DNA of 64,000 bases from Deltaproteobacteria bacterium (lineage in GTDB: Bacteria > Desulfobacterota > Binatia > Binatales > Binataceae): the NCBI GenBank assembly GCA_021794015.1, contig JAJYRQ010000011.1:1-64000 (forward strand), read 5' to 3'. Below are positions 35,882 through 44,266 of the stretch, in pieces. The position numbers and the translations under genes are program-made. The notes beneath the pieces were generated by a model that did not search any database, had not been told where the DNA came from, and saw nothing but the letters and a program-made list of their open reading frames with translations. Every line of letters begins with the position of its first letter. Within the stretch, counting starts at the first letter, position 1.

Positions 35882-37471
35882 CTACCGATCGTTCTCGTGG
35901 ACCGAAAGCGCAAAGGTCGCCAGGATTATCGGAAAGTCCTGGAAGGCAAAATTCTCCGCTGCCAGCCTAAATCCGTGCCAGTTCGCGAACGACGGCGTGA
36001 TGACGTGGTAGCGCTCGACCCGGCCCTCGGCGCCGAGGCGAATCCAGTGCAGCGCCGCGCCGCCGGGCGCCTCGGCCCAGCCGAGCGCGGCGCCCGGCCT
36101 AAGCTCGGTTTCGGGCGTCCGAAACCGTCCCTGAGGAAGAGCGCGCGCCACGGTCGAGATGATTTTTGCCGATTCTTGCGCCTCCCGGAAAAACAGGCGC
36201 AGGCGCGCGTAACCGTCGCCCTCGGATTCGCGCGGCGCTCCAAACTCGACGCGGTCGTAGCCGCAATACGGCTGCACTTTGCGCAGATCGCGCACCAGGC
36301 CCGCCGCTCGGGCGATCGGTCCGACCAGGCCGAAGGCTCGCGCGTTGAGCGACGAAACAATTCCGACCTGCTCGAGCCGGTCCAGAAAGCTGCTCGATTT
36401 GCTCAACATGCCCTGAAGGGCTGCGAGCTTTGCGGCCACCCACGCAGTCGCCGCCGCGGCGCGGCCGCACGCGGCGTCATCGAGGTCGGTGCTCAGGCCG
36501 CCGAAGCGATTCAAGCCGAATAGATAACGATGGCCGGTCAGAGCGCCTGAAGCGCGCAGCAACTCCTCTTCGAGCATCGCCGCATGTGCCGCAGCCACCG
36601 CCAGTCCCGTCGATTCGCAGATGCCCGCGATTGCCGCCGCGTGATGCCGCATCCGCTCCAACTCGGCAAGCAACACCCTCAGTGAGGCGGCCCGCGGCGG
36701 CACTTCGAGCTGACACAAGCGCTCCACAGCCTGACAGAGCGCCAACGAATGAGCAAAAGCCGAGGTCCCGCTGATCCGCTCGGCGATCAGCACGACGTCA
36801 TCCGGCCGGCGCCCTTCGGCGATCTTCTCCAGCGCGCGGTGGGTGTAAAAGAGACGCGGCTGGGCGCGGATAACGTCCTCGCCCACGGTTTCAAGCTGAA
36901 AAAAGACCGCCGCCGACGCGGCAGAATAGATCGGTCCAACGGGCATCGCGAAAGCCCCGACCTCCTCGACGATCCGGCGCGGCTTCCAGTTCGGGTCCGG
37001 TTCTCGATGCTTCACCGGCTGCGATGCGTCAAACGTCTTGCAGAGCGGCGCCAGACCCTCCTGCCAGACATCATTGTGAAGCACGAAATCGCCCAGGCGC
37101 GGATGCCCCTCGAAGACCAGGCCGAAAAGGTCCTCAGCCTCGCGTTCGTGCCAGTCCGCGGCGTGAACGAATCGGCTGATGCTGGGAAGACGCCCGTCCC
37201 CCGAGGACAGCGAAGCGACCACATGTAGCCAGCCCGAGCGCGCGCGGTAAAAGAGATAGCGAAGCTCCCAACCCGATCGCTGCTCGACCACCAGGCCGCC
37301 GAAAGAGTAATCCTGGTCTGAAAAGAGCCAGCTACAGAGTTCGGGCAGCTCCGCGGGGCGGCATTCCATACGGCACGCCAAGCCGGCAGCGCCGTTGTCC
37401 AGGCTCAGCCCGACTCTGCCTCCCCAGCGCGCCTCGACTTGGTGCGAGAGTTCCTGCAATTCGGCGGGCAT
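35882..37471 (-). CDS. HyfG-like (NuoC-NuoD fusion) large subunit lacking the Ni-Fe ligands
   Basis: A 529-residue fusion: NuoC-like domain (~1-150, with FVHAADWHEREAEDLFGLVF and EGHP) then NuoD/hydrogenase-large-subunit domain (~165-529, with VGAFAMPVGPIYSAA, LFYTHRALEKIAEGR, AHSLALCQAVERL). In NiFe hydrogenases the N-terminal motif is RxCGxC; here it is R232-I-S-G-T-S237. The C-terminal DPCxxC motif is replaced by a cysteine-free end (LATFALSVHENDR). It cannot hold the NiFe(CN)2CO centre, so no H2 chemistry is expected; no maturation protease genes are nearby. This matches the definition of energy-converting hydrogenase-related (Ehr) complexes. Confidence 0.87.
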   Translation of the reverse strand: MPAELQELSHQVEARWGGRVGLSLDNGAAGLACRMECRPAELPELCSWLFSDQDYSFGGLVVEQRSGWELRYLFYRARSGWLHVVASLSSGDGRLPSISRFVHAADWHEREAEDLFGLVFEGHPRLGDFVLHNDVWQEGLAPLCKTFDASQPVKHREPDPNWKPRRIVEEVGAFAMPVGPIYSAASAAVFFQLETVGEDVIRAQPRLFYTHRALEKIAEGRRPDDVVLIAERISGTSAFAHSLALCQAVERLCQLEVPPRAASLRVLLAELERMRHHAAAIAGICESTGLAVAAAHAAMLEEELLRASGALTGHRYLFGLNRFGGLSTDLDDAACGRAAAATAWVAAKLAALQGMLSKSSSFLDRLEQVGIVSSLNARAFGLVGPIARAAGLVRDLRKVQPYCGYDRVEFGAPRESEGDGYARLRLFFREAQESAKIISTVARALPQGRFRTPETELRPGAALGWAEAPGGAALHWIRLGAEGRVERYHVITPSFANWHGFRLAAENFAFQDFPIILATFALSVHENDR

Positions 37472-37474
37472 CGG

Positions 37475-38914
37475 TTATCTCGCCAGGCTCTGTGCCGCCG
37501 CCTCAAGCAGGCGATGGAGCGGCGGCGGCATGTATACTCCGAGCACGACTATCGGCGCGCCGGCCAGAACCAGCGTCACGCCGCAGCTCAGCGGCAGTCT
37601 GACGGCAGCGCCGTCCGCTCCCGGCGCCGGCTGCCCGAAAACCATCCGGTTCAGATGGCCGAGAATGCCGAAGAATGCGATCACAACGAAAGCCGCGAGC
37701 AGACCGGTTGCCAGATACTGCCGCGCCGCAACCCCGGCGCGCAAGATCGAAAACTCGCTCAAAAAGACCGCCAGCGGCGGCGCCCCGGCAATCGCGATCC
37801 CGCCAAACAGCAGGGCCGCACCCGTCGCCGGCGACGTTCGTAGCAACCCGCGCACATCGGCGATTTGCCGCGTCTTGACCGCCAGCAGCACCGACCCGGC
37901 GGCGAAAAAGCAAAACGACTTGGTCAGCGCGTGATTGAGGATTTGGTAGACGGCGCCGTAGTGGGCGCTGGCGCCGCCCAGGCCGGCCGCGGTCAGGATG
38001 ATTCCCATATGCTCGACCGTGGAAAACGCGAACAGGCGCTTGTAGTCGGTCACCTGCAGGATGAGGAACGCCGCGATGCCGACCGAAATCAGCCCAACCA
38101 CCACGGCCCAGCGATCGACATCGATCCTCCCGGAAGCGTTCAGGATCGGCAGCATCCGCAGGATCACGTAGAGCACGACCGTCGTCTTGACCCCGGAGAG
38201 CAGGGCGCAGATGGGCGACGGCGCTTGACTGTGCGCGTCGGGCAGCCACGTATGGAGCGGCACCAGGCCCGTCTTCGCGCCGAAACCGACCAGGATCAGG
38301 ACGAAAGCCGAAATAAGCAGATGCGCCGAGACCTTCGGCGCGAGCACCACGAGCCCAGCCCAGGTGAAGGGCGCATCGCCCAGCCGCGTCGCCGGATAGA
38401 GCACGATAAAGCCGAGCAGTGCCACCGCGCCGCCCATGATGGTCAGGATCGAATATTTCCATGCGGCCTCGACCGCCTCGGGCGTATCATCAAACGCCAC
38501 CAGGTAAACGCCGAAAATCGTCGTCAACTCGACCGCGGTCCATACCAGCGCCGGTTCGACCAACAACGGCACCGTCAGCATGGCCCAGACAAACAAGTTG
38601 TAGTTCGCGTAGTAACGCCGCAGATGGCGAGCGTCCGGCTCGCGCGCGATGTAGCCCCACGAGAAGAGCGCGGCGGTGGCAGCGACGACAGCCACAAGCA
38701 CCAGCACCAGCGCGCCAAGACCATCCAGCTCCAGCCAATTACGCAAGGCGACCACCGGGGCACCCCCAGCCACCCGCAGCGCGCTCGTCACCGCCAGGAT
38801 GAGCGTGATGACGCTGATGCCAAGGGTCGCGGCCGGCGCCAAACGGCGGCCCAGCGGCAGCCACGAGACGAGCGCGGCGAACAGCGGTAGCACCAGAATC
38901 GCGAACAGGCTCAT
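37475..38914 (-). CDS. HyfF/MrpD-type antiporter subunit of an Ehr-like complex
   Basis: A 479-residue, ~14-helix membrane subunit homologous to HyfF/NuoN/MrpD. Proton-path residues are conserved: Glu in ALVWTAVELTTIFGVYLVAF, Lys in LVGFGAKTGLVPLHTWLPDA, His in FSTVEHMGII and Lys in LNHALTKSFCFFAAG. It overlaps the HyfE-like gene by ATGA and is 3 bases upstream of the NuoCD-like gene. With the HyfB-like protein it gives the complex two antiporter-type channels. Confidence 0.88.
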   Translation of the reverse strand: MSLFAILVLPLFAALVSWLPLGRRLAPAATLGISVITLILAVTSALRVAGGAPVVALRNWLELDGLGALVLVLVAVVAATAALFSWGYIAREPDARHLRRYYANYNLFVWAMLTVPLLVEPALVWTAVELTTIFGVYLVAFDDTPEAVEAAWKYSILTIMGGAVALLGFIVLYPATRLGDAPFTWAGLVVLAPKVSAHLLISAFVLILVGFGAKTGLVPLHTWLPDAHSQAPSPICALLSGVKTTVVLYVILRMLPILNASGRIDVDRWAVVVGLISVGIAAFLILQVTDYKRLFAFSTVEHMGIILTAAGLGGASAHYGAVYQILNHALTKSFCFFAAGSVLLAVKTRQIADVRGLLRTSPATGAALLFGGIAIAGAPPLAVFLSEFSILRAGVAARQYLATGLLAAFVVIAFFGILGHLNRMVFGQPAPGADGAAVRLPLSCGVTLVLAGAPIVVLGVYMPPPLHRLLEAAAQSLAR

Positions 38915-39591
38915 CGGGAGGTTTCCTCACGGAGGCTTCGCAGCGCGCCGACTTCGGTTGTTCCCACGCGCTCATGCGTGATGCGGGTCAGGATTCCAAT
39001 CACCAGCGCGACGATTAACATGTCGAACGGAAAGGCCATCTCCGCGACCAGCGGCAGTCTTGGCGCGATGGCGACCCCGGCCAACAACGAGGCGTTTTCG
39101 ATGGCGAAGATGCCGATTAGTTGCGGTACTGCCTCGCGCCTGACGGCCAGCGTGAAAACTCCAAGCAACAGGCCGGCCAGACCAATCGGTACGTTGATTG
39201 AGTCCACGGCGCCGCTGGCTGGCGGAAGAATCTCGGCCAGGAAGTAGGCCACCAGGGTCAGAACGAGCGCTATCAGCAGCGAGCTGGGGATATTCAGCAC
39301 CTGGTCAATCTCGCGGCGCTGGAAAACCTCCCCGGGCACCTGGCGCCGTAGAAGCCACGGGATCAGCAGCGGCTTGATCGCTAAGTCGAGGAACGCCACC
39401 ACCAGCAGGTCGGGCACCTGCATTCCGATCGCGATCAGCACGATTGACGCCACCAAGGCGAGCGATTGCAGCCTGAAGAACCTCAGGCATCCCTGCATCT
39501 GCCGCGTCGCCAGCAAGCCAAACGCGCTCAGCAGAAAGACCCCGGCCGCAAGCCCGTTGAGCGAGGCTAGCGCCGGCGCAAAGCTGCCCAT
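38911..39591 (-). CDS. HyfE-like membrane subunit
   Basis: A 226-residue hydrophobic protein with ~7 membrane segments. HyfE combines NuoJ- and NuoK-like parts; here the NuoK-like region IGIFAIENASLLAGVAIAP carries the membrane glutamate. The start at ATG 39591 opens with a membrane helix; the much longer upstream open frame is a shadow of the HyfC-like gene. It follows that gene by 11 bases. Confidence 0.83.
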   Translation of the reverse strand: MGSFAPALASLNGLAAGVFLLSAFGLLATRQMQGCLRFFRLQSLALVASIVLIAIGMQVPDLLVVAFLDLAIKPLLIPWLLRRQVPGEVFQRREIDQVLNIPSSLLIALVLTLVAYFLAEILPPASGAVDSINVPIGLAGLLLGVFTLAVRREAVPQLIGIFAIENASLLAGVAIAPRLPLVAEMAFPFDMLIVALVIGILTRITHERVGTTEVGALRSLREETSR

Positions 39592-39602
39592 GTGCAAGCT
39601 CC

Positions 39603-40550
39603 CTAAAACCTCAGCAGAGCACTGACCATCGCGACTACCGACGTTACGAAGGCCGCGCCCAGAAATTCGCTCACCCGAAACAGCCGCAGTTTCGCCAGCG
39701 ACGACTCGATCGCCACCAGCACAAGGAGGAAGAGGCCAGCCTTGAACAGCACCAAGGGCGCCGCCAGAAGGACCGCCGTCATGCGCTGCCCCCCGGCAAG
39801 CCCCCATGGAGTCACCAGGACGTTGATCAGAATGCAGATCAGCACAAGCAGCTTCATCTGGCCGCCCCACTTCATCAGCGCCATGCCCGTGCCCGAGTAC
39901 TCCAGGCTCTTGGATTCGTCGATCATGGCGAGCTCGAAGTGGCCGCCGGGGTTGTCAACCGGGATGCGCCCGGCCTCGGCGAGGATCAACATCACAAAAG
40001 CGACCACCAGCAGCAGATGCGAGGGCGCGAAAAACTCCGAGACCATCAACCAGTGCTGCTGCACGATGTAGGGTATCGTCGAACCGGCTATGAACGAGAC
40101 CGTGAAGAATACGACCATGAAAACCGGCTCGGCGAGAAAGCCGACCATGCGGGTGCGGCTTGCGCCCATTGGACCGTAAGGATTGGCGGTGTCCACCGCC
40201 GCCAGCGCGGCGAAAAAGCCGCCCAGCGCGAGCACAAAACCGCCGCCCAGCATGTCGCCCATGAAGGCGAAGAAGAGCGGGTAGTTGGTGAGCACGGGAA
40301 TCAGCGTGGTCACGAAGACCGGGGCAACAAAGACCACGTAAGGCGTGGCGCGGAAAATCCAGGAGGCGTTTTCCGAGACCACTTCGTCCTTGTTGAAGAG
40401 CTTTCGCAGGTCGCGATAGGGCTGGAAGATGCTCGGCCCGCGCCGCGACTGAACGATCTCCTTGAGCCGGGCCAGCACGCCCGCAACCAGCGGGGCCCCG
40501 CCAAGCACAAAAGCCACCTGCAGCAGATTGGCGAAAATCTTGCCGGCCAT
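39603..40550 (-). CDS. HyfC/NuoH-like membrane subunit
   Basis: A 315-residue, ~8-helix protein that anchors the peripheral arm to the membrane. The first helix is followed by the conserved loop ARLKEIVQSRRGPSIFQPYR and DLRKLFNKDEVVSE. The conserved acidic loop reads AEAGRIPVDNPGGHFELAMI then DESKSLEYSG, as in HycD/HyfC/NuoH. ATG 40550 is the first gene of the operon; its promoter should lie in 40551-40782, where I found no clear consensus. Confidence 0.88.
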   Translation of the reverse strand: MAGKIFANLLQVAFVLGGAPLVAGVLARLKEIVQSRRGPSIFQPYRDLRKLFNKDEVVSENASWIFRATPYVVFVAPVFVTTLIPVLTNYPLFFAFMGDMLGGGFVLALGGFFAALAAVDTANPYGPMGASRTRMVGFLAEPVFMVVFFTVSFIAGSTIPYIVQQHWLMVSEFFAPSHLLLVVAFVMLILAEAGRIPVDNPGGHFELAMIDESKSLEYSGTGMALMKWGGQMKLLVLICILINVLVTPWGLAGGQRMTAVLLAAPLVLFKAGLFLLVLVAIESSLAKLRLFRVSEFLGAAFVTSVVAMVSALLRF

Positions 40551-40782
40551 CGAATTCAACCCAAAGCCGCAGCCGGCGGGAAAAGGGCAAAAGAAAAGCC
40601 TCTCCCGGCCAAGCCGGTAGAGGCCATCAGCCCACACAACGGGGCAGTTCGGAACAGCTTACGTCCGGGCGAGCCTCATCGCCCTGTCAGCGCGTAATTA
40701 TGTCGGCTCCCGTCTGGCGCGTCAAGCCGCCCTCGCTCGCGCCGACCCAAAACCTGCCCGCCACGCCGCGACACCGCCCGCG

Positions 40783-41589
40783 CTACGGCTGCCTAAGCCA
40801 GGCGACAATTTTGCGGTGAATCCCGATGGGGTCGGCGACCTGGTAATCGTGGCCGGCGCCGGGAATCATGAACAGCTCGGCGTGCGGTATCCGCTGCTTG
40901 AGCAGCCGCGCGTTTTCCGGCGGCACCAAAACGTCTGCGTCGCCGTGAACGATCAGCACCGGACACTTGATCGACGGCAGCCGCTCCCAGGCACTGAAAC
41001 CCATCACCGCCGCCATCTGGTAACCGGCGGTCTCGGGCGGCGTCGGCGGCAAACCCGTGAAAAGCTCGAGCATGCGTTGCTTAAGTTCCGGATGCTCGGC
41101 GACCAACGAGGCCGGATAGAGAACGGAAAATAGGCGCTCCAAGCTTCCGCCCGGGTCGGCCGCCTGACTCTTCGCACTCGACATGACCGTCTCGATCACC
41201 GAAGGCTCCGCCATCCGCGCCTGCCATCCTCCCGGCGAGGTGCATCCGAGCACCAGCTTGGCGACCTTTTCGGGATAACGTAGCGCCAGCTCCTGGCCGA
41301 TCATGCCGCCCATCGAAACGCCGTACACGAAAGCCCGAGGAAGCTCCAAGACGTCCATCAGGCCGGCCACATCTTCGGCCATATCGCCCATGGTGTAGGG
41401 CGCACCAGGCCGATCCGAGGCGCCGGTGCCGCGATTATCAATCACGAAACAGCGAAAGCCCGACAAAAAAGGTAGCGCCGATTTCCAGGCTGCGCCGGGA
41501 AGACCGAAACCCATGATAAGGACCAGCGGCTCGCCTCGACCGGAGACTTCGTACGACAGGAAAAGATCGCCAACCTTGACGCGGGGCAC
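40783..41589 (-). CDS. Alpha/beta hydrolase
   Basis: About 268 residues with the classic fold: oxyanion strand PLVLIMGFGLPGAAW, nucleophile elbow VYGVSMGGMIGQELALRYP, acid after the last strands in VLIVHGDADVLVPPENA, and catalytic histidine in PGAGHDYQ. The oxyanion motif MGFG, in place of HGxG, is seen in several hydrolase subfamilies. The longest frame extends to 41817, but that part overlaps the neighbouring gene and is not conserved-looking; I use GTG 41589 (GTG 41598 is equally possible). The substrate is unknown. Confidence 0.7.
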   Translation of the reverse strand: MPRVKVGDLFLSYEVSGRGEPLVLIMGFGLPGAAWKSALPFLSGFRCFVIDNRGTGASDRPGAPYTMGDMAEDVAGLMDVLELPRAFVYGVSMGGMIGQELALRYPEKVAKLVLGCTSPGGWQARMAEPSVIETVMSSAKSQAADPGGSLERLFSVLYPASLVAEHPELKQRMLELFTGLPPTPPETAGYQMAAVMGFSAWERLPSIKCPVLIVHGDADVLVPPENARLLKQRIPHAELFMIPGAGHDYQVADPIGIHRKIVAWLRQP

Positions 41590-41632
41590 GGCAGGCACCG
41601 GGGCTGAAACTGCTGACCGGACGCCCAGGCCT

Positions 41633-42226
41633 TCAGCGGATGGCGGGCTGTCGGTCCTCGGTGTCGCCCGCAGCCGAGGCAGGGGCAGGCGCGGGAGCTT
41701 TGGCTCGCACCGCGGCCGCCACGGAAGCCGACGACCGGGTACTCGTTCCCGCCCTGCCTGCGACGGGCTCTGCCGCCTGCCCGCTCTCGTCAGGGAGGAC
41801 CGCCGGCACGGACGCAAGCGGATCGGGTGGAACGTTCATCGGCGGAGTGTCGTACTGGCCCTGCTGCCCGGTGTCGCCGTTCAGGACCGGGGCCAGCCGG
41901 GTCTGCGTTGCAAGGTAATTGAGCGGCCTGGCAACCCCCCACTCGAGCAGGTAGCCAAACGGTGCGACGAGGTAGCTCAGGATGCGCAGCGGTTGCCCTT
42001 CCTCGTCGTTGTTGTAAGGCTCGTATTGGTCTTCAGTGATAACGGGCGCAGTCGGCCCGGGCAAAGGGGCCATCGCGCCCGGCGCGCCAGCCGGCTGCGC
42101 AGCCGCTGGGCAGGAGGCGCAAGCGGAGGCGGCGGCCGGTTTGCCCGCTGGCGCTTGCGCGTAAGCCGGGGCGCAAGCAAGCACGGCGCCCACTACCGCC
42201 GCCAGAATGGGAGCAAGCCGCAGCAT
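41633..42226 (-). CDS. Secreted proline/alanine-rich protein, unknown function
   Basis: A 197-residue protein with a signal peptide (MLRLAPILAAVVGAVLACAP ending near AYA-QAP at residue ~23). Low-complexity Ala/Pro segments flank one ordered block at about 66-110: DQYEPYNNDEEGQPLRILSY then LVAPFGYLLEWGVARPLNYL. A CASC pair follows the signal sequence. Only the central block looks conserved; I recall similar short exported proteins in Deltaproteobacteria-like genomes but cannot name a family. Confidence 0.6.
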   Translation of the reverse strand: MLRLAPILAAVVGAVLACAPAYAQAPAGKPAAASACASCPAAAQPAGAPGAMAPLPGPTAPVITEDQYEPYNNDEEGQPLRILSYLVAPFGYLLEWGVARPLNYLATQTRLAPVLNGDTGQQGQYDTPPMNVPPDPLASVPAVLPDESGQAAEPVAGRAGTSTRSSASVAAAVRAKAPAPAPASAAGDTEDRQPAIR

Positions 42227-42370
42227 TCCAGTTCAGTTTGCGCGCGCAGGCGCCAAGCTGTCAACCGCCGCAGAGCGGGCGGCATGGCGCCCGGACCGCG
42301 TTGAGGCCAGCCCCGGCCGGGCCGCTCGGCGCCGGCGCGCGGCGGGCGCGCGGGGCTGGGGGCGTGGCGG

Positions 42371-43231
42371 ATGATCGTTCATCTTTCGCGCCCCGCCTCG
42401 CGCATTCTTACGCCCACCGGCGGTTTTCTCCGCGCCTTCACGCACTCGCTCAACCCCTACGTTGGCTGCGCCTTCGGAAGGGGTGGCGGATGCCCGTTTT
42501 GCTACGTGCGCAAGCTGGCCGTGGCCGGCGCCTTGGCGGCGCCCTGGGGCCAGTGGGTGATCGCCAAGAGCAACCTGCCCGAGCTATTGGAGAAGGAGCT
42601 GTTTGCGCTCCAGCGCGGGGGGTCGCTTGCCGGGATGCGGGTCTTCATGTCCAGCGCAACCGACCCCTACCAGGGGCTGGAGCGCCGGCTGGGTCTCAGC
42701 CGCGCCGCGCTTGAGTTGTTCGCGCGCTTCGGGAGCGGGCGGCTGGTGGTTCAGACCCGAAGCCCACTCATCGAGCGCGACGTCGATCTGCTGCGCGCGC
42801 TGGGCAGACGGGTAATCGTCTCGCTCACGGTGGAGACCGACGATGAGCGGGTGCGTCGGGCGCTGACGCCCACCTCGCCGCCGGTGGCGAGCCGGCTTCA
42901 AGCGGCGGGTCGTTTGCGCGGCGCGGGCATCTTCGTTCAGCTCGCGATCGCTCCGATGCTGCCCAACGACGCCGAGCGCTTCGCCGAGCTTGTTCTGCCG
43001 GTCTGCGACCGGGTGGTGGTCGACACCTATTTCGACGGCGACGGCTCGGCCGGCGCGCGCTCCCGCGCGCTAGGCATCGAGGCGCTCTACCGCGAGCTGG
43101 GCTACGCCGACTGGTTTCGGCGGGGCGCCGAAGCGCAACTGCTGGCCGCGCTTGGCCGGCGGCTGGGTCCTTCGCGGGTGCTTTTCAGTTGCGAAGGCTT
43201 CAATGCGCCGTGGCCGCGCGAGCAACCGTAG
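42371..43231 (+). CDS. Radical SAM protein of the spore-photoproduct-lyase-like (Rv2578c) type
   Basis: A 286-residue radical SAM enzyme. The cluster-binding motif is NPYVGCAFGRGGGCPFCYVR, a widened C-x7-C-x2-C. Downstream blocks FMSSATDPYQGLERRLGLSR, VVQTRSPLIERDVDLL and VIVSLTVETDDERVRR, and APMLPNDAERFAELV, match the SplB-like family of non-sporulating bacteria, whose substrate is unknown. It is monocistronic on the plus strand and convergent with the small desulforedoxin-like gene. Confidence 0.83.
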   Translation: MIVHLSRPASRILTPTGGFLRAFTHSLNPYVGCAFGRGGGCPFCYVRKLAVAGALAAPWGQWVIAKSNLPELLEKELFALQRGGSLAGMRVFMSSATDPYQGLERRLGLSRAALELFARFGSGRLVVQTRSPLIERDVDLLRALGRRVIVSLTVETDDERVRRALTPTSPPVASRLQAAGRLRGAGIFVQLAIAPMLPNDAERFAELVLPVCDRVVVDTYFDGDGSAGARSRALGIEALYRELGYADWFRRGAEAQLLAALGRRLGPSRVLFSCEGFNAPWPREQP

Positions 43232-43290
43232 CCGCGGTGCGCGGCGCCGGGTGCCGCGCGCGCCGGCGCCGTCGCGCGGCTATTTTTTCT
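43230..43290 (+). terminator. Possible rho-independent terminator after the radical SAM gene
   Basis: AGCCGCG at 43230-43236 can pair with CGCGGCT at 43275-43281, with nested GCGCGGC/GCCGCGC pairings in between. The stem is followed by ATTTTTTCT. The distal arm overlaps the stop codon of the opposing small gene. The loop is long, so the exact fold is uncertain. Confidence 0.4.
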
Positions 43291-43399
43291 GTTCCATCGG
43301 CTGGCCGCAGCACTTGAGCGCGCCGGCGCCGCCCTTGGTGACGATCACCTGGGAACCGCATTTACCGCAGACATAGACCTTACCGAGCTGGTTTGCCAT
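43280..43399 (-). CDS. Desulforedoxin-like mini-protein
   Basis: A 39-residue protein (MANQLGKVYVCGKCGSQVIV then TKGGAGALKCCGQPMEQKK). The four cysteines occur as CxxCG and CCGxPM, the exact spacing class of desulforedoxin and the N-terminal domain of desulfoferrodoxin, which bind one Fe(Cys)4. It is too small for common gene-length cut-offs but has a clean ATG and stop, and a paralogue lies at 48328-48471. It could be a small electron carrier or structural metal protein. It precedes the crotonase gene's 3' side on the same strand. Confidence 0.75.
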   Translation of the reverse strand: MANQLGKVYVCGKCGSQVIVTKGGAGALKCCGQPMEQKK

Positions 43400-43453
43400 C
43401 GATGATCAAGCTCCGTTCGACCTGGTTTGAAAAGCGGCCCTGCGGCCGCCTGG

Positions 43454-44266
43454 CTAGAACCCCTTGAAAACCGGCTTGCGTTTCTCCAAAAAAGAGACAA
43501 TCCCTTCGGCGCGGTCGGCAGTTGTTTGTAGCAGGGCGTAGAGGTCCTCTTCAAGTCGCACACCCTGGGACAGCGTCATGTCCAAGCCGTGCAGCACCGC
43601 CTCTTTGGCCAGCCTGAGCGCGAGCGGGGCGCGCTCGACGATCGCGCGCACGATCGATTCCACGCCGGCCTCAAAGGCCGGGCGCCGCTCAAAGCAGTAG
43701 GTCACCAGGCCAAGCCGCAGGGCGTCTTTGCCTTCAAGTTCGGCCCCGGTAAGGAGCATCCGCAACGCCTGCGCCGGTCCCACCAGCCGCGCCAGGCGCT
43801 GCGTGCCGCCGAAGCAGGGCAGCCGGCCGCATTCGAGCTGCCTGAGCGCAAAGCGGGCGCCCGGCCCCGCCATCCGCAAATCGAGCGCCATCGCAAGCTC
43901 GAGTCCTTCGTCGAAGGCACGCCCCTCGATAACCGCGAGCGTCGGCTTGGAAAGCGCGGCAAAGGCCTCGACCAGGTTGGCCGGCACGCCAGGCTCGAAG
44001 CCGGCACAGAAGTCGGCGCCGGCGCCGCGCAGCACCACGAGTCTGACCGTCTCGTCGTCCTCGGCCTCACGAGCCGACTCGACCAGGCGCGAAGCCTCGG
44101 GCGCGGCCAGCCGTCCATTTGCCTGCCCGCCGATCCTGAGCGTCAGGCATCCGCGCGGATGGCCGAGCTCGGCCTGGCCCGGGCCGCGGCCAGCAGTTCC
44201 GTCAGCTTGTGGGCCGTCTGGAGGCCGGCGGCGTTTGCCGTTTCGTTTAAGCCTGGGCCGCGCCAC
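43454..44266 (-). CDS. Enoyl-CoA hydratase/isomerase family protein
   Basis: A crotonase-fold protein of up to 270 residues. The oxyanion region is ADFCAGFEPG, then AFAALSKPTLAVIEGRAFDE, and the catalytic region GRLPCFGGTQRLARLVGP, with YCFERRPAFEAG near the end. The N-terminal ~40 residues from GTG 44266 are Arg/Gly-rich and unlike the family; the real start may be nearer the first strand (LTLRIGGQANGRL). It overlaps the end of the acyl-CoA ligase gene, so the two are co-expressed. Reaction specificity cannot be set from sequence. Confidence 0.75.
   Translation of the reverse strand: MARPRLKRNGKRRRPPDGPQADGTAGRGPGQAELGHPRGCLTLRIGGQANGRLAAPEASRLVESAREAEDDETVRLVVLRGAGADFCAGFEPGVPANLVEAFAALSKPTLAVIEGRAFDEGLELAMALDLRMAGPGARFALRQLECGRLPCFGGTQRLARLVGPAQALRMLLTGAELEGKDALRLGLVTYCFERRPAFEAGVESIVRAIVERAPLALRLAKEAVLHGLDMTLSQGVRLEEDLYALLQTTADRAEGIVSFLEKRKPVFKGF

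Noticed and set aside
35882..37471. NiFe hydrogenase large subunit
   Set aside because: Both cysteine pairs that bind nickel are absent (Ser-x-x-Ser at 234-237 and a cysteine-free C-terminus), so a hydrogenase call is not supported.
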